From the NCBI GenBank assembly GCA_928212115.1, contig CAKMRJ010005634.1, positions 257,720,656-257,784,655 of the forward strand: a stretch of DNA of 64,000 bases. Reading direction: 5' to 3'. The stretch's first letter is position 1. Every line of letters begins with the position of its first letter. The notes beneath the pieces were generated by a model, which saw only the letters and a list, made by a program, of their open reading frames with translations, was not told the DNA's origin and searched no databases. The position numbers and the translations under genes were made by a program. Source of the stretch: Lactuca virosa (taxonomy: Eukaryota; Streptophyta; Magnoliopsida; Asterales; Asteraceae). Below, piece after piece: positions 1 through 12,214 of the stretch.

Positions 1-1363
1 CATAATGATGCTTATCCAAGTTATTATCATTACATGAATCCCTACACAATACATTATTTCCTACGTTATCAACCACAGATACAGTTTCATACAACATCAC
101 CAAGGTAATGCTTTAAATAAGAACATTAAAAGAAAGCTTATCGAACCAATTCATTATCAAATGAAAAGGTGAAAACCTTGTTTATACAATGCATGAAAGG
201 AAATAATATTTCTTGCCATTTCTAGCGGAATAACAACATTTATTCAAATCTAAACTAAACCCACTACTTAGCGATAAAGTATAAACTCCAATCTTGGTGA
301 CAGGTAAAGTTTTCCTATTCCCCATGATTAAGTTTTCTTCCATGCTCCAAATTCTCACTTCTTCTTAGTCCTGCAAATAGAACAGATATGAATACCACAA
401 CCGGTATCACGGAACCCAAGAGTTCGAATGGGGTTGAGTTATTAGATAAGATAGTGTAAATACCTGCATGGTTGGGTTTAACTTTCCCATCCTTCACATC
501 TTGCTGGACTTGGTCAGTTCCGCTTCCAATGTGGACTTTTCATGGCAATAGAAGCAATCAGCCTCTTTAGTGGTGAAGAAGGAGTGAAAAACCTTTCTTA
601 GTTCCCCTTGAAGAAGAGCCATCAAGGGTCCTAGCCTTGGTACCCTTCGAAGAGCTCTTCCTTTCTTCCCTTACCTTTCCCGATTGCCCAAAACCGGGGC
701 GGAGTTTGGAGTAGGACGTGTTAACAACCGACTTACCCTAAGACCTGTTTCTGCGGTCTTGAGGAGTCCCTGAAGTTTGTTGAGTGTGACCTCTTCCTTT
801 TTCATGTGATATGTCATGTGAATTGATCATAGCACGATGGTAAGGAGTGCAAAATGATATCTATTTGCAAGTCCTCAGGGAAGTTCACATTAAGCTTCAG
901 CCCGATCCACATACCTTTGCATTTTCTGCACATGTGGCTCGTGATGGATTCCCCGTCCTTCTCATGGTTGTTATGATGAGCATATGATTTCATACCTCTC
1001 TTGTCGTGCACTTTGATGGTATCTTTCCATCAGATCTTGGTGCATTTCAAAAGGGTAGAAGTCCTAATAGGACTTTTGGAGTTCCGCTGTCATGGTGGCC
1101 AACATGATGCATGCCTTTTGTAGCATCCCTTTCATGTGCCCGGAAGTCAGCGATCTCCTGGGGAGTTGCAGTGGTCTCTCAATCTCCTTAAGCTCCTTGT
1201 CCAGGACATATTCTTTGTCCTCGTAGCGGGTAATCATCCTGATGTTTCTGATCCATTCATTGAAGTTGGATCCATCCAAAGTGACTTTCCCACACAAGTT
1301 CATAAGGGTAACGGAGCCATTAGGATTAGAGCCAGAGCAGCATTGTTTGAAGACATCTGAAAG
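1..1363 (-). pseudogene. Degraded copia gag, zinc knuckle, protease and start of pre-integrase domain
   Basis: Read on the minus strand, 1303-1064 encodes a copia Gag N-terminus (LDGSNFNEWIRNIRM), and 1011-814 continues with the Gag core ending near LQIDIILHSLPSCYDQF. A zinc knuckle lies near 550-500 (CFYCH, then HWKRN after a one-base shift). The aspartic protease motif DTGCGIHIC is readable at about 435-375. At about 100-45 the frame YETVSVVDNVGNNVL matches the region between protease and the integrase zinc finger in this copia type. Several frameshifts separate the pieces, so no functional polyprotein can be made. Recognition rests on motif order and family memory, not on a search. Integrase, RT and RNase H would lie off the left edge. 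Confidence 0.75.
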
Positions 1364-2768
1364 AAGAGAACAAGATTAGTTTAGATCTAAGAGAGTCCTT
1401 AATAAAACACCCAAATGTAATATTAAGGCTAGGATCCACTCCCATATATTATAACTTAGAAGAGGTATGCCGTAATCCAATCTATAACATATTTGAAAGG
1501 TAGGTGAATGACGATTCACCCATTTCCACCATGAAAAACGAAATATAGATATTAGGGTTTTTAATTGGTTCTTAGAAATTCCTAGATTCTTTTGAGATTC
1601 AATGAACTTTTCAAAGGCATGTTTCAATCTCGAGTGTGCCCTCCAAGTTTTGTGACTGGGATACGAGGATCACAAAACGAGGTGTGAAGTAAACCATGCA
1701 AATCACTGGTACACTTAATGTTTATTACTCAATCGATGTGCCGGTTAACCACACGAGCTCCACCGACCTATAATAAACTTTAAGTCACCCTTTTACCTTC
1801 CTTGTTAAGTCCAAGTTAGTGTGCCGGTTAACCACACGAGCTCCACTAACAACTTAAACAAAGTGTAACGTGTAATTTCATGAATTAGCACCTTATTCAC
1901 ATTTTCCTAAAGTAACTAAGATTGGAATTTTAATAAAAGCATTTAGTTACTTTATAATATCATCATACTTTTAATGAGAATTTATAAGTCCTTGTCTTAC
2001 CGTTCGGCTAACGACCCTCCCCGATCAAGGAAGGGTGCGTGAGAGTGGACACCCATTAAGTTGCCATTTTATAGGCACACAACCTTATAACCCCCTTATA
2101 GACCGCTTCGTGAATGAGGCGTACTAGCGGTAAGACGACTTGACGTTATACATATATATATTAGTAACTTATAATATTATAAAGTATAAGGGTTGAATTT
2201 TAACTTTTAAAATTCTAAGGGTTGGAACTAAAGTTTAATGAAGACTTTACATGTTCCAAAACTGAGGGCATGTTTTTTAAACTTCCAAAACTTTTCATTT
2301 CTTATAACTTATGAATAATTGAGTAATAAAAATGAAGACTCTTATTTTTATAACTCTGTGTTCTTTTAATGGCTTTAATAAAAGTGAGACTTTTGGTTTC
2401 CATAACTTGAGGACAAACTTATGGACTCCATTAAAACACATTATGATCATGAATTAAACTACCATGAAGGTTACAAACAATTTCTATGATCATCTAATCT
2501 TCATAAGTTCAAAACATGAATATGAACACTTTCAAGAATCAAAATTACACTTAAAAAAAACTTGTAATTTAATAACTGCGATTGTAAATGGATTAGCATA
2601 AACATTACACCATCTAAAACAAGCTTTAAAACATCAAAACAGTTTAGGGTAATGTTTCTAGTCCATTTCAGCAACAAATGTGCAAACTTTCATACGAGCA
2701 GAAAAACAGAAAAACGATTTTTTTTTCAAGTTGTTTGCACACAAAAAAAAAACAACAAAACCAACCTA
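1364..2768 (-). other. 5' leader of element A, no coding signal
   Basis: This AT-rich leader lies between the primer-binding site and gag of element A. The only notable structure is a 26-base direct repeat (gtgccggttaaccacacgag plus ctccac) at 1738-1763 and 1821-1846. Short open frames here show no recognisable domain. Confidence 0.5.
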
Positions 2769-2780
2769 GGCTCTGATACA
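2769..2780 (-). promoter_or_regulatory. Primer-binding site of element A
   Basis: The minus strand reads TGTATCAGAGCC, one base from the usual TGGTATCAGAGCC site that pairs with the 3' end of initiator methionine tRNA and primes minus-strand DNA synthesis. It lies one base inside the LTR end, as expected. Confidence 0.75.
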
Positions 2781-2781
2781 C

Positions 2782-3471
2782 TGATGGGCTTTGAGCATTC
2801 TAACCACTTCCTAAGTGTACATGCAACCCTATAACCTTGGATCTATGTTTGTCTAATAATCATGCAACGTGAATTCCAAGGTATATTCCTATCTAGCATA
2901 CATGGGGAACATTTTTAACTTGAATGAAAGATAGAATAACTTACCTTGTTGTTGATTATGATCCTTGAAAACCTTGTGACCTAGCACGCCAAGTGTGATG
3001 CCTCAAATGCTTCACACAACACCAAATGCAAAGGAGTAAAACTTTGAGAGAATCTTACACTTGCAAAATCGGCTCTAGCCCTCTTGTTCTTAGTGTAGCC
3101 AATTTTGGTGGAAGAATGGGTTTCTTATATAGTGTTGACACATCTAGGGTTACACCCTGTAAACCCTAATGTGTCATGACTCTCTTTTCCATGACCCATG
3201 GGTTTGTAACTCCCATGGAGCATCCTATGGGTGGAACCCAACTTGATAATCCATGGAGCCTCTTAGCCCACTATATAAGATATGGAAGATTTACATAATC
3301 TACCCATATATTTAATTAGTTATCTTTTGATCACTTAATTAATTCTTGATCAAACTAATTAAATAATATTATTAATATATTAGAACTTATAATATATTAA
3401 TAAACCATAAGTGTTATTTCTCTCATTTTAGTTTATCCAATTGCATGGTGCCATGCAACCTAAATGGACCA
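2782..3471 (-). repeat. 5' LTR of element A
   Basis: About 690 bp, bounded by TGATGGGC on the left and TGGACCA on the right (TG...CA in either orientation). The left limit is fixed by the adjacent primer-binding site. The right limit is where element B coding sequence becomes readable. The second LTR copy is outside the window, so the right boundary is tentative. Confidence 0.6.
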
Positions 3472-6400
3472 TGCCGGGTCGGGTCAAGTACATACCAGAA
3501 ATAGTTATGGACTTAGACACCTTATCCAACACATAGACGGTGGCTGCTCACGTCACATGACAGGGAGAAAGGAAGAGCTGAGGGAATTTCGGTCCCTTCA
3601 AGATGGTGGAAGTGTCAAGTATGGTAATAATTCTTTTGGCACGATTAAAGGTTATGGTATGATCACCAATGGTGATTTCTCGATACGAAAAGTGGCGTAC
3701 GTTGAAGGTTTACAACACAACCTTATCAGTGTTTCTCAACTGGTGGTTGGTACCGGGTTAAAAGTTTCGTTCGATGACGATGGCTCAGAGATTATTGAAA
3801 AGAAGACGAACAATATTCTGCTAAAATCGAAGAGAAAAGGAGAGATGTACCCTCTGAATCTCAATCCCATACGAGGGAAACCAGCAGTTTGCTTGCTAAC
3901 AAAAGATCACTCAAACGAAAGCTGGCTTTGGCACCGAAGACTCTCCCATCTCAATTTCAAAGACATCAACAAACTGGTGCTTGGCGATCATGTTCGAGGT
4001 CTTCCTGTTCTGAAGTTCGACAAAGAACATTTATGTGATGCGTGTGAAATGGGAAAGCAAAGTCGACAAAGTCATCCTTCTCGAGTCAATACGAAAATTA
4101 TTGAACCACTAGAATTACTTACTTCTATTTTTTTTGGGTCCATCTTCAATCGATTATTTGGTGGTCTAGGTATATAGGTAAATACTGGTGGATGACTTCT
4201 CTCGGTTTACGTGGGTGTTCTTTTTGAAGCCGAAATCAGAGGCCACTCCCCAGCTTAAATCTCTATATCAAGCAGATAGAAGTTCAACTACGGAAGATAG
4301 TTCGAAACATAAGAAGCGACAACAGGTTGGAGTTCAAGAACAAAGACTTTGAAGATTTTCATGCGGAGAAGGGGACAACTCACAACTTCTCGGCTCCATA
4401 TACTCCACAACAGAATGGAACTGTCGAAAGGCGAAACTGATCTTTATGTGAAGCATCCCGAACCATGCCGAGCTTCGCTTCTCTACCTCTATATTTCTGG
4501 GCTGATGTCATTGCTGCTGCTTGTTTCACACAGAACAGATCTTATCTCAACAAACTTTTCTCCATCACTCCTTATGAGATCTTGAACAACCGAAAGCCTA
4601 ATGTAAAGTTTTTCCATGTGTTCGGTTCAAGATGCTTTATCTTCAATTCAAAGGAGCACCGAAACAAGTTTGATGTCAATGCAGACGAAGGAATCTTTCT
4701 GGGTTATTCCTTAACCTCCAAAGCATATAGGGTTCTCAACAAGCGTTCAAAGAAATTTGAAGAGACCTATTATGTCACCTTCGATGATAACTACGTCAAG
4801 AAACGGAAGACAACCGAAGGTTCTGTGGAGGAAATATTTCCAAAATCTGGTCAAGTTACGGTACCAATTTCAAACCACTTTGAGCAATACATGTTGCTAT
4901 TTGATGAACCAGAAAAGGCTATTCTCTCTGAATCTGGAGCTGCACACAACAACGTAGATAACTTGAAGAAGATAATCGATGATGTTGCGAAGAAAATGGC
5001 AGAAGAACAACCGGTAACAACCGACCAGCCAGACACAAGCAAACCTCCAAAAGATAGTTCTCAGATTTAGGGGGAGGGTTCGTCTTTTCTGCATAACCAA
5101 GATTCACCATTCCAGGGGGAGAGCTCATCATCATTCATTCCAACCGAAAGTCAAGTCCAGGGGGAGAATTCTGAGCCTGAACCTGAGGAATTTACATCAT
5201 TCGAGGGGGAGATTGCGAATACAAACGATGATGACACTCAGTCAGAATTTGAAGAAGAAGTGAATGCTGAAATGGATCCCTCATATGATCCTAATCACCC
5301 TCTTCTCACCAAATGGACCAAAGATCATCCACAAACACAAATTATTGGTGATTCGACAGAAAAGGTTCTCACACGATCACAACTGAAAGCGAAACAAACT
5401 GCACTTTTCTATAAAGTGGAATTCTGCATGTTTAATTCGTTCGTCTCCAAAGTCGAACCAAAGACGATCAAGACTGCACTCGATCATTCTGATTGGGTAC
5501 AGGCGATGCAGGACGAACTCAATGAGTTCGAGCGAAATAAAGTGTGGAGACTGGTTCCAACACCAAAGGATGCTTCCGTGGTTGGATTAAAGTGGGTTTT
5601 CAGGAACAAGATGGATAAGTAAGGAAATGTGATACACAACAAGGCAAGATTGGTTGTGAAAGGTTACTGTCAAGAAGAAGGCATAGATTACGAAGAGACC
5701 TTCGCTCCAGTAGCAAGGCTAGAATCGGTTCGTATTTTTCTCGCCTATGGGTGCACACAAGAACTTTGAAGTATTCCAAATGGATGTGAAGTGTGCCTTC
5801 CTAAATGGAGAACTGGAAGAGACGGTGTATGTAGAGCAAACACCGGGTTTCGTGAACGAGATGTATCCAGATCACTGCTACATTCTGGACAAGGCAGTCT
5901 ATGGTCTCAAGCAAGCACCAAGGGCATGGTATGAAACTCTAACTAGATTTCTCAAAATGTCTAAGTTTAAACAAGGTTCGGTTGACCCAACCTTCTTTCG
6001 TAAGAAAGAGGGTGACCACCTTATGATCGTTCAGATTTACGTTGATGATATCATCTTCGGTTCCACAAATCCTAGCTTAACAGCTGAATTTAGGAAGTTG
6101 ATGGAAACTAAATTTGAAATGAGCTCAATGGGTCCTATTAACTTTTTCCTTGGCTTGAATATAAGACAGGGACCCGAAGGCATTTTCATTAATCAAGAGG
6201 CTTACACAAAGACCTTGCTCGCCAAGTTTGGAATGATGGGAGATTCGAAAGTAAAGGTTCCTATGGCGTTTGGCACAAAGCTAACACCTTCTCTGGACAA
6301 ACCGGCTGCTTACATGACCCTTTATCGTCAGATGATAGGGTCTCTAATGTATCTAACAGCAAGTCGACCAGACATAATGTTCTCTTTTTGTTGTTGTGCC

Positions 6401-7009
6401 AGGTTTCAAGCTAATCCACGTGAACCTCACCTGCTAGCTGTGAAGAACATCTTTCGGTACCTGAAGCAAACCTCTTCTCTCGGTTTGTGGTATCCAGCCA
6501 AATCAGGGTTCTTTGTCCAAGCATTCTCAGATGCTGATCTTGGGGGATGTGGACTGGACCGAAAGAGTACCACTGGAGGATGCCAATTTCTGGACGGCAA
6601 ACTTGTTAGCTGGCAATCCAAGAAACAAACTTGTGTGTCTCTCTCCACTGCCGAAGCAGAATATATAGCCGCCGCATCATGCACATCTCAGGTCATTTGG
6701 ATACAAAGTCAACTTCGAGACTACGGCCTGAACATGAAGAAAATCCCACTATATTGTGACTCAGAGAGTGCAATTAGGATTTGTCATAACCCAGTGCAAC
6801 ACTCAAAGACGAAACACATAGCACTGAAGTATCACTTTATCAAAGATCATGTGGAAGATGGTAATGTTGAAATTCATTTCGTAAGAACCACTGATCAATT
6901 GGCTGACATCTTTACTAAGGCCTTGCCTGAAGCAAGTTTTAATAAAATCCTACAAGGCTTAGGAATGATGGAAGTTGAATCTGTACCGAAATCTCTTTTG
7001 TCTCAATAA
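3472..7009 (+). pseudogene. Copia pol of element B: protease, integrase, RT, RNase H
   Basis: The frame enters inside the protease (DGGCSRHMTG near 3537, where the active-site DSG reads DGG) and runs into the integrase zinc-binding region (SWLWHRRLSHLNF, then CDACEMGKQS) to about 4100. The integrase core at 4180-4460 is badly shifted, but GTVERRN is still visible. The integrase C-terminus is open from 4465 to 5070. The RT begins at 5260-5622, breaks at a stop, and continues openly from 5747 to 7009. It carries the catalytic YVDDIIFGS at 6038, then RNase H with SDADLGG near 6526 and LSTAEAEYIAAASC near 6640. In life this would be the Gag-Pol enzyme set acting in virus-like particles and the nucleus. 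At least three frameshifts or stops make it a pseudogene. Confidence 0.9.
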
Positions 7010-8747
7010 AAGTTGGAAGAGAAATAGAGGGAACGCTCGGTCCATTTCGGGTTCGGTTCTTCCGGGAACCGAAATGAACCGAACGATCGGCCTATTTCGG
7101 GTTCGGTGTCACCGGGCTCGATTCGCCTCTCATCTCTAAATGATGGTTTCGGTTGTATAGTATGTATACTCTTTTCTCTCAATTTATTTTATATTTTTCT
7201 TTCTGTTTTAATTCTTTTTCAGAAAATCTTATAAAATTCAAAAATATTTTTCTTTCTGTTTTAATTCTTTTTCAGAAAATCTTATAAATTTCAAAAATAA
7301 TTTTCTTTCTATTTTAATTCTTTTTCAGAAAATCTTATAAAATCCAAAAATATTTTCCTTTCTATTTTATTTCTTTTCAGAAACTTCAAAACTCAAAAAT
7401 ATTTTCTTTCATTTTATTGCAATTTGCTTCACTCTTAAAATAATTTGTGTATAAGGACTATTCTCAATGATGGAGCTGGGGCAGGTATAATCCTGTATCT
7501 ATGTACTAGCTAAGTGTCCCTAGAAGCATGCTGCTGCATGTTGACCCTAGCCTAAAAAGATTTTGAGTGAAGCCTTAATGACTTGATATATACAAATCAT
7601 GTCTTCCCAATCAGGCTGTCACATTCACACTAATCATGAGCTACCTTACTCTTCTCAAATGGAGTTAAGAGTTTTTCTGCTTAGTCTATCTTTTATAGCA
7701 GAGGTACATTCGGTTCTTTAACCATATCTTATTTATTCTCCATCATACTTCATCTCATAAATGTAACCCTTGAGACTCTCAGCATTACCATTGAGGTTTA
7801 CGGTTACACAACTTCTGTGTTAATGATCTTAGTTTCGTGGCACTACGTGCTAAGTGAAACCTTTAAAGCATTAACGGTGAACAATTAAATGTTATAGATT
7901 TCACCCTTTGAATTAACCCTTTTATGAAAGTTCCATGAAATCTCCTTTTATTTTTGAGAGATCCTTATGAAAATGTCTTTCACCAAGACTTTTCTCCCCA
8001 AAGGATCCAGTTTTTTTTTTTTTGAGATTTCTAATTAATGTTTATCAACAAGTCACTGAATATGTTCCAAAACTACTTGTTTAACAGGCCACATCGGTCT
8101 CACAAGTACTTCGTTCTATTTCGGTCTTATATCAAGTATCGGAAACCAGAATTGAAGCGAAAGCCACCCTTAAAAGCCTTATATATAAAAGATGCCTTTC
8201 AATGCTTCTCAACAAGTACTTGATCCTAATTCAATGGGAATCCAAACAAGCACTTTGAAGTCTCTCTTGACTTTGAAGGAAGAGATTCGTGCCCGGGATC
8301 CACTGCTTTATGTCTTAAATGACATCACAAATTCCCACAAATAGTTTGATTTATTTCTTTATCTTTGACATTATCTTGCACGAAAATCTTGCATTTTCCG
8401 AAAGTCTTGTTTGGTTATTCATAAGCTATTCATAAATATATAGCATCGGTTTCTAACGATGTAATGCAGTTATTTCCAAACGAAGGGATGGGTCGGTATA
8501 AAGCCTTTGGAAATTATGGTAATAAAAATTCGATTGAAGGTTCAAGCGATGACACGGCAGGAAGTCTAATCGATAGGTGATTTGAAAAGAGGATAAGTAT
8601 GGAAATGTGCGTGAATTTGAATCGTTACCTAATCATACGTCATAGGCTGTTTTATCGGGGTTGCTAGTTGTCAAATCACGCCTTTTAAGCGTCGTTTCCG
8701 AAATTAATGGAATCATTGCTCACGATTTTTCTCTCTCTTCAAAATCG
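7010..8747 (+). other. Spacer between pol and the 3' ORF of element B
   Basis: About 1.7 kb with no convincing coding frame. It starts with imperfect inverted copies of TTCGGTTC/GAACCGAA (7040-7110), contains the T-rich tandem array described separately, and ends in the internal promoter region. A plain stop-codon readthrough from pol into the 3' ORF is impossible across this distance. Confidence 0.6.
7193..7420 (+). repeat. 53-bp tandem repeat, about four copies
   Basis: Units of 53 bp starting atttttctttctg and ending ttcaaaaat repeat at 7193, 7246 and 7299, followed by a shorter diverged copy at 7352 and a partial one. The strand is strongly T-rich. No reading frame is implied. Confidence 0.8.
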
Positions 8748-8755
8748 TATATAAG
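8748..8755 (+). promoter_or_regulatory. Internal TATA box before the 3' ORF of element B
   Basis: TATATAAG lies 113 bp upstream of the ATG at 8861, followed by a C/T-rich stretch of the sort seen near plant transcription starts. Element E has the same arrangement (TATATAAAC, 111 bp before its ATG). This supports a separate promoter for the 3' ORF. Confidence 0.6.
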
Positions 8756-8860
8756 GGATTGATCTCTGTGGGACTCTTCTCTACCACACTTCAACTTTCT
8801 CAAGCAAAAGAAGGCGATTTGGTATTCACTGTTCATCTTCTTCTTCATCAAGCTTCAACA

Positions 8861-11800
8861 ATGGCAGAATCTTCCTCTGTTCAAGAAACCACTGCACGCT
8901 CCACTCTTCTCGCAATCAAGGCCAACCAGAACTTGTTGATCGATCTTACACCATTCCTCTACGATACTTACATGTATCAAGTGGTGGAATGTCTAAAGTA
9001 TTCCCCACTCGTCAAAGCTCTCTCAACGGTGGAAGTCGTACCAATGGCTTGCCTCTCACAAATCTATTCCACTGCTACGTACGACAAAGGTGCAGAGAAG
9101 ATTTACTTCGACATTTTCAACCAGAAAGCTTCAATCTCCAAGAGCCGATTTTGCTCGTTGCTAGGGCTCACTTATGACGAATCCATGGTGATTCCTGATT
9201 CCATCTCCACATGTCAGCTTTTCTCGATGTTTTACAACATGGGGTATATTGAAACCCTAACTACTGTGACCAAGTTCAAGAAATCATACCTTCCTCCTCA
9301 ATGGAATGGCCTCTTCACTCTTCTCTTCAAAGGGCTTTCTGAACGAAGTGCAGGATCTGATGGTGCTAGCAAGTCTTTGATGACTCTGCTTTATGGGTTG
9401 TACCATGGTGTCAACTTTGATTATGGTTCGGTTTTGTGGCTTCAACTTGTCCAAAGTTTGTCATCTACTTCTCGCCACACAGAAATTTCATGTGCCCGGT
9501 TTTGGATCATTATCACTCAATGGATTATGGAGCGTTATCATGTTCATATCATGGCAGACTCACTGCTCTCCTCCATTGCTACATTTCATACCACAAACAT
9601 CATTGTCTCTCATCGATCGAAGTTTATCTTTGTTGGCTCACTTCCTGAGTTAATGTATGCTTGTGTGTCCCCTGCGAGCAAGCTTATTCAGGAGTACAAG
9701 AAGCTCCCCTATTCTGGTCCAAGGGAACTTACTCCTGAAATGGTAAAATCTATTGAGGAAGCAGACAAACCTGCTAAGCGGGGCAAGAAGCAAGAAGCGA
9801 AAAAGGGGGATAAAGGAGGTCAAGTATCAAAGGTTCATACTCCAAAGAAGCGAAAGTCTGAAAAGGCAGCACCTTCCCAGCCCAAGCAGAAGAAGGCCAA
9901 GAAACCTGCTCGGAAGCTTATTCTTCAATCATCAAGCGACTCTGACTCTGAGTACGTGCCTACTGGTCATCAATCTACCATTCCTAGCGAATCTGAGAGC
10001 GAAAGCTCAGATGATGAAGGTTCGGCTCGTGGTGGTACACCACCTCGTTCGCCTACACCAGAGGTACATGTTCGCTCCAAAGCACCTTCTCCTCCACCTG
10101 TTTCCATTCCTATTTCCTTACCTCACACTTTTCCAATAATCACCTCTCAACCTTCCTCTACCATTCCCATTCCTACACCTATTTTCTCTAAAGCTGCAAC
10201 CACAACCACCACTGGAGTTTAGACCAACGTATCTGATACGGGGGTTTGTACTTCAGCACCCGAAAACCCTATTACTACCAAACCTCCATCTCCTACCCAA
10301 TCGACAGAGACCAATACCGTTCTTGGTGGTGAAAATGTTGATTATGACACCTTCTACTACAGTCCCTATAGGGTGCTAAGTGATGATGATGATGATGCCC
10401 ATGTCACCAAGCGTCATCTCAAGGAGCTGAATGAGAAGCTAGATAAGCTGATGGCCTCCTCCTCTACTCAGGATTCCTCTTCTGATTCTGCTATAAAAGG
10501 CTTGATGGCCACCTCGGTCAAGGAATACGAAGCTTCCATCACCAAAGCTACTTCGCTATTGATGCTTCAACAAAAGTTTGCACGGAGGCGACCAAAAAAG
10601 TCGATAAACTAATTTCTAACGCAAACAATTTACTTGAATCTTTATAGGGCGCTGCAGACCAGAATGCTGACAAGGTCAATGCCTCGGTTAAGTCCCTCAC
10701 TCAATCCTTCAACAAGAGAAAGCTATTTGATGTGCTTCGCAAGAACCTCTCCTCTGATCACGTCAAACATCAAGCTTCTGTCTCTGAACTTTTGAATAAG
10801 CTTCAGGCAGATCTTGCCTTGGAAAACAAAGTGATGGATGCACTTGCTCTGAGGACCACTCAACTCAAAACCCAGACTCTCAAGCTTAATCAAGCGAACA
10901 AGGATCTTGAAGCACTGCGTTCGGAGCGGTTTGTGGTTAAAACCTCTGTTGGTAATGTTCACTCCATTCTCCTTCATCTTCTTGAAGCCTACAATTCCGT
11001 TCTTACCATCTCGGTTCGACGTCATTTGGCTGAGAAGTTAAGGCCTGCTCTGGATATTCTAAGCCAGATAGAGGGTGTTACAGAGTCCGTTGTCTCTCCC
11101 CAACAAGGGGGAGAAGAGCCGAAGTCTTCATCTCAACCACCAAAACCACAACAACCGAAGGTGGTTACTGAACCGAAGGGGAAAGAAGCTTCGGGTTCGG
11201 CATGCAGGATAGGGGAAAAGGAGCCACTGCTCAGGAGATTAAGGAAAAAGTCACTGATACCCTTAATAAGGAGAATGAGAAGAGAGAAGCAAATTTGCTT
11301 AACCAGAGGAAATCGATGTTTCCTCTGTGGACGTTGGAAAGGCTACGAAAGGAGGTTATTGAAACTCCAAGTTCACATTGGCTGGAGCATGTTCTTTCTT
11401 TTAATGTCTAGAATTCTAAAGATTCTCAATTTGACATGCCAATCACTCGTAAAGCCTTCATCTTTCACTGCTTCGAGTCTACAGTGGCGGTTCCTTCTCC
11501 TGACCCGAAGGTTGATCAAGACTTGCTTGAATATTATCATAAATTCTCTCAACCTCAGTACCTTACCTGGAGAAACAAGAAGATCACAACAATTAAGGTG
11601 CTGAAACCTTATGCAGCAGGGAAGTTCATTAACATCAGGTTCAATGTGACCCGAGGATCAGATGGTTTGGTCCATATGATCTCCCTTGCTGATCTGCCAA
11701 ATCTGAATCCACACAATTGGATTCTTATGAAAAACATCCTACTCTCCAATCTGAAAGAATATGAGCCCATCATTGATCACATCAAGCGTATGCTAGTGTG

Positions 11801-12182
11801 TTACATTCATGAAATGGCGAAGATGGATCAGGAGATTGCCACTGCTATACGTAAGAGGCCCTTAATCAAGCCTGTTGGGAAGGCTGGTGACACTAAGCAG
11901 ATGGTGAAAGGAAAAATTGATCCACAGTCTCACACCGTCATGTTTCTTAGAGGCGAAGGTCAAAGATGCTTGTTTGCTCTGGCTGACAAACATCTATTCT
12001 CCAATTCCTGTTTGGAGCACATTCTTGAGCTTATCCATGGGTGTGATCAAAATAGTGAAGCAGACAAGAAGCTGTTCTCAGATATGCTTCGGTGGTATAT
12101 GGCTTTCAGACAAACTCGTCTTGCCATCATTCCAAAATTGTTCAAAGTTGTTAAGCGAACTACTCAACCTCCACCGAAGTGA
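8861..12182 (+). pseudogene. Extra 3' ORF of element B (env-like position; nuclear-type protein)
   Basis: The start at 8861 has the context AACAATGGC, a near-ideal plant initiation site. About 300 residues form an N-terminal domain I do not recognise beyond other SIRE-type 3' ORFs (FCSLLGL, then FKKSYLPPQWN, LLYGLYHG, VLW). A lysine-rich stretch follows (GGKKQ-like blocks, TPKKRKSEK, KKAKKPARK at about 9760-9920), then acidic and Ser/Pro-rich sequence. A helical coiled-coil region lies at 10730-11050 and a conserved C-terminal domain at 11436-12182. I see no signal peptide or membrane segment, although this position is traditionally called envelope. Breaks: an in-frame TAG at 10220, a frameshift near 10570-10650, a frameshift near 11200 and a TAG at 11409. 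Biochemical function is unknown. Confidence 0.75.
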
Positions 12183-12202
12183 AGTCTCGCCCCATTTGAC
12201 GC

Positions 12203-12214
12203 AAAGGGGGAGAT
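12203..12214 (+). promoter_or_regulatory. Polypurine tract of element B
   Basis: AAAGGGGGAGA immediately before the 3' LTR start is the expected RNase H-resistant primer for plus-strand synthesis. Confidence 0.8.

Larger units (their letters stand above)
1..3471 (-). mobile_element. Ty1-copia retrotransposon A, 5' half, minus strand
   Basis: This is the 5' part of a copia LTR retrotransposon read on the minus strand: LTR, primer-binding site, long leader, gag, protease and the start of the pre-integrase region. The rest lies left of the window. It abuts element B exactly where B loses its gag, so A probably inserted into B, or the two were joined by deletion. The right LTR boundary (3471) is inferred from TG/CA ends. 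I cannot check a target-site duplication because only one end is present. Confidence 0.75.

Noticed and set aside
8759..8860. Upstream in-frame Met at 8759 giving a hydrophobic N-terminus that could pass for a signal peptide of the 3' ORF
   Set aside because: It lies within about 10 bases of the TATA box, so a transcript from that promoter would start downstream of it. ATG 8861 has the strong AACAATGGC context, also found in element E.
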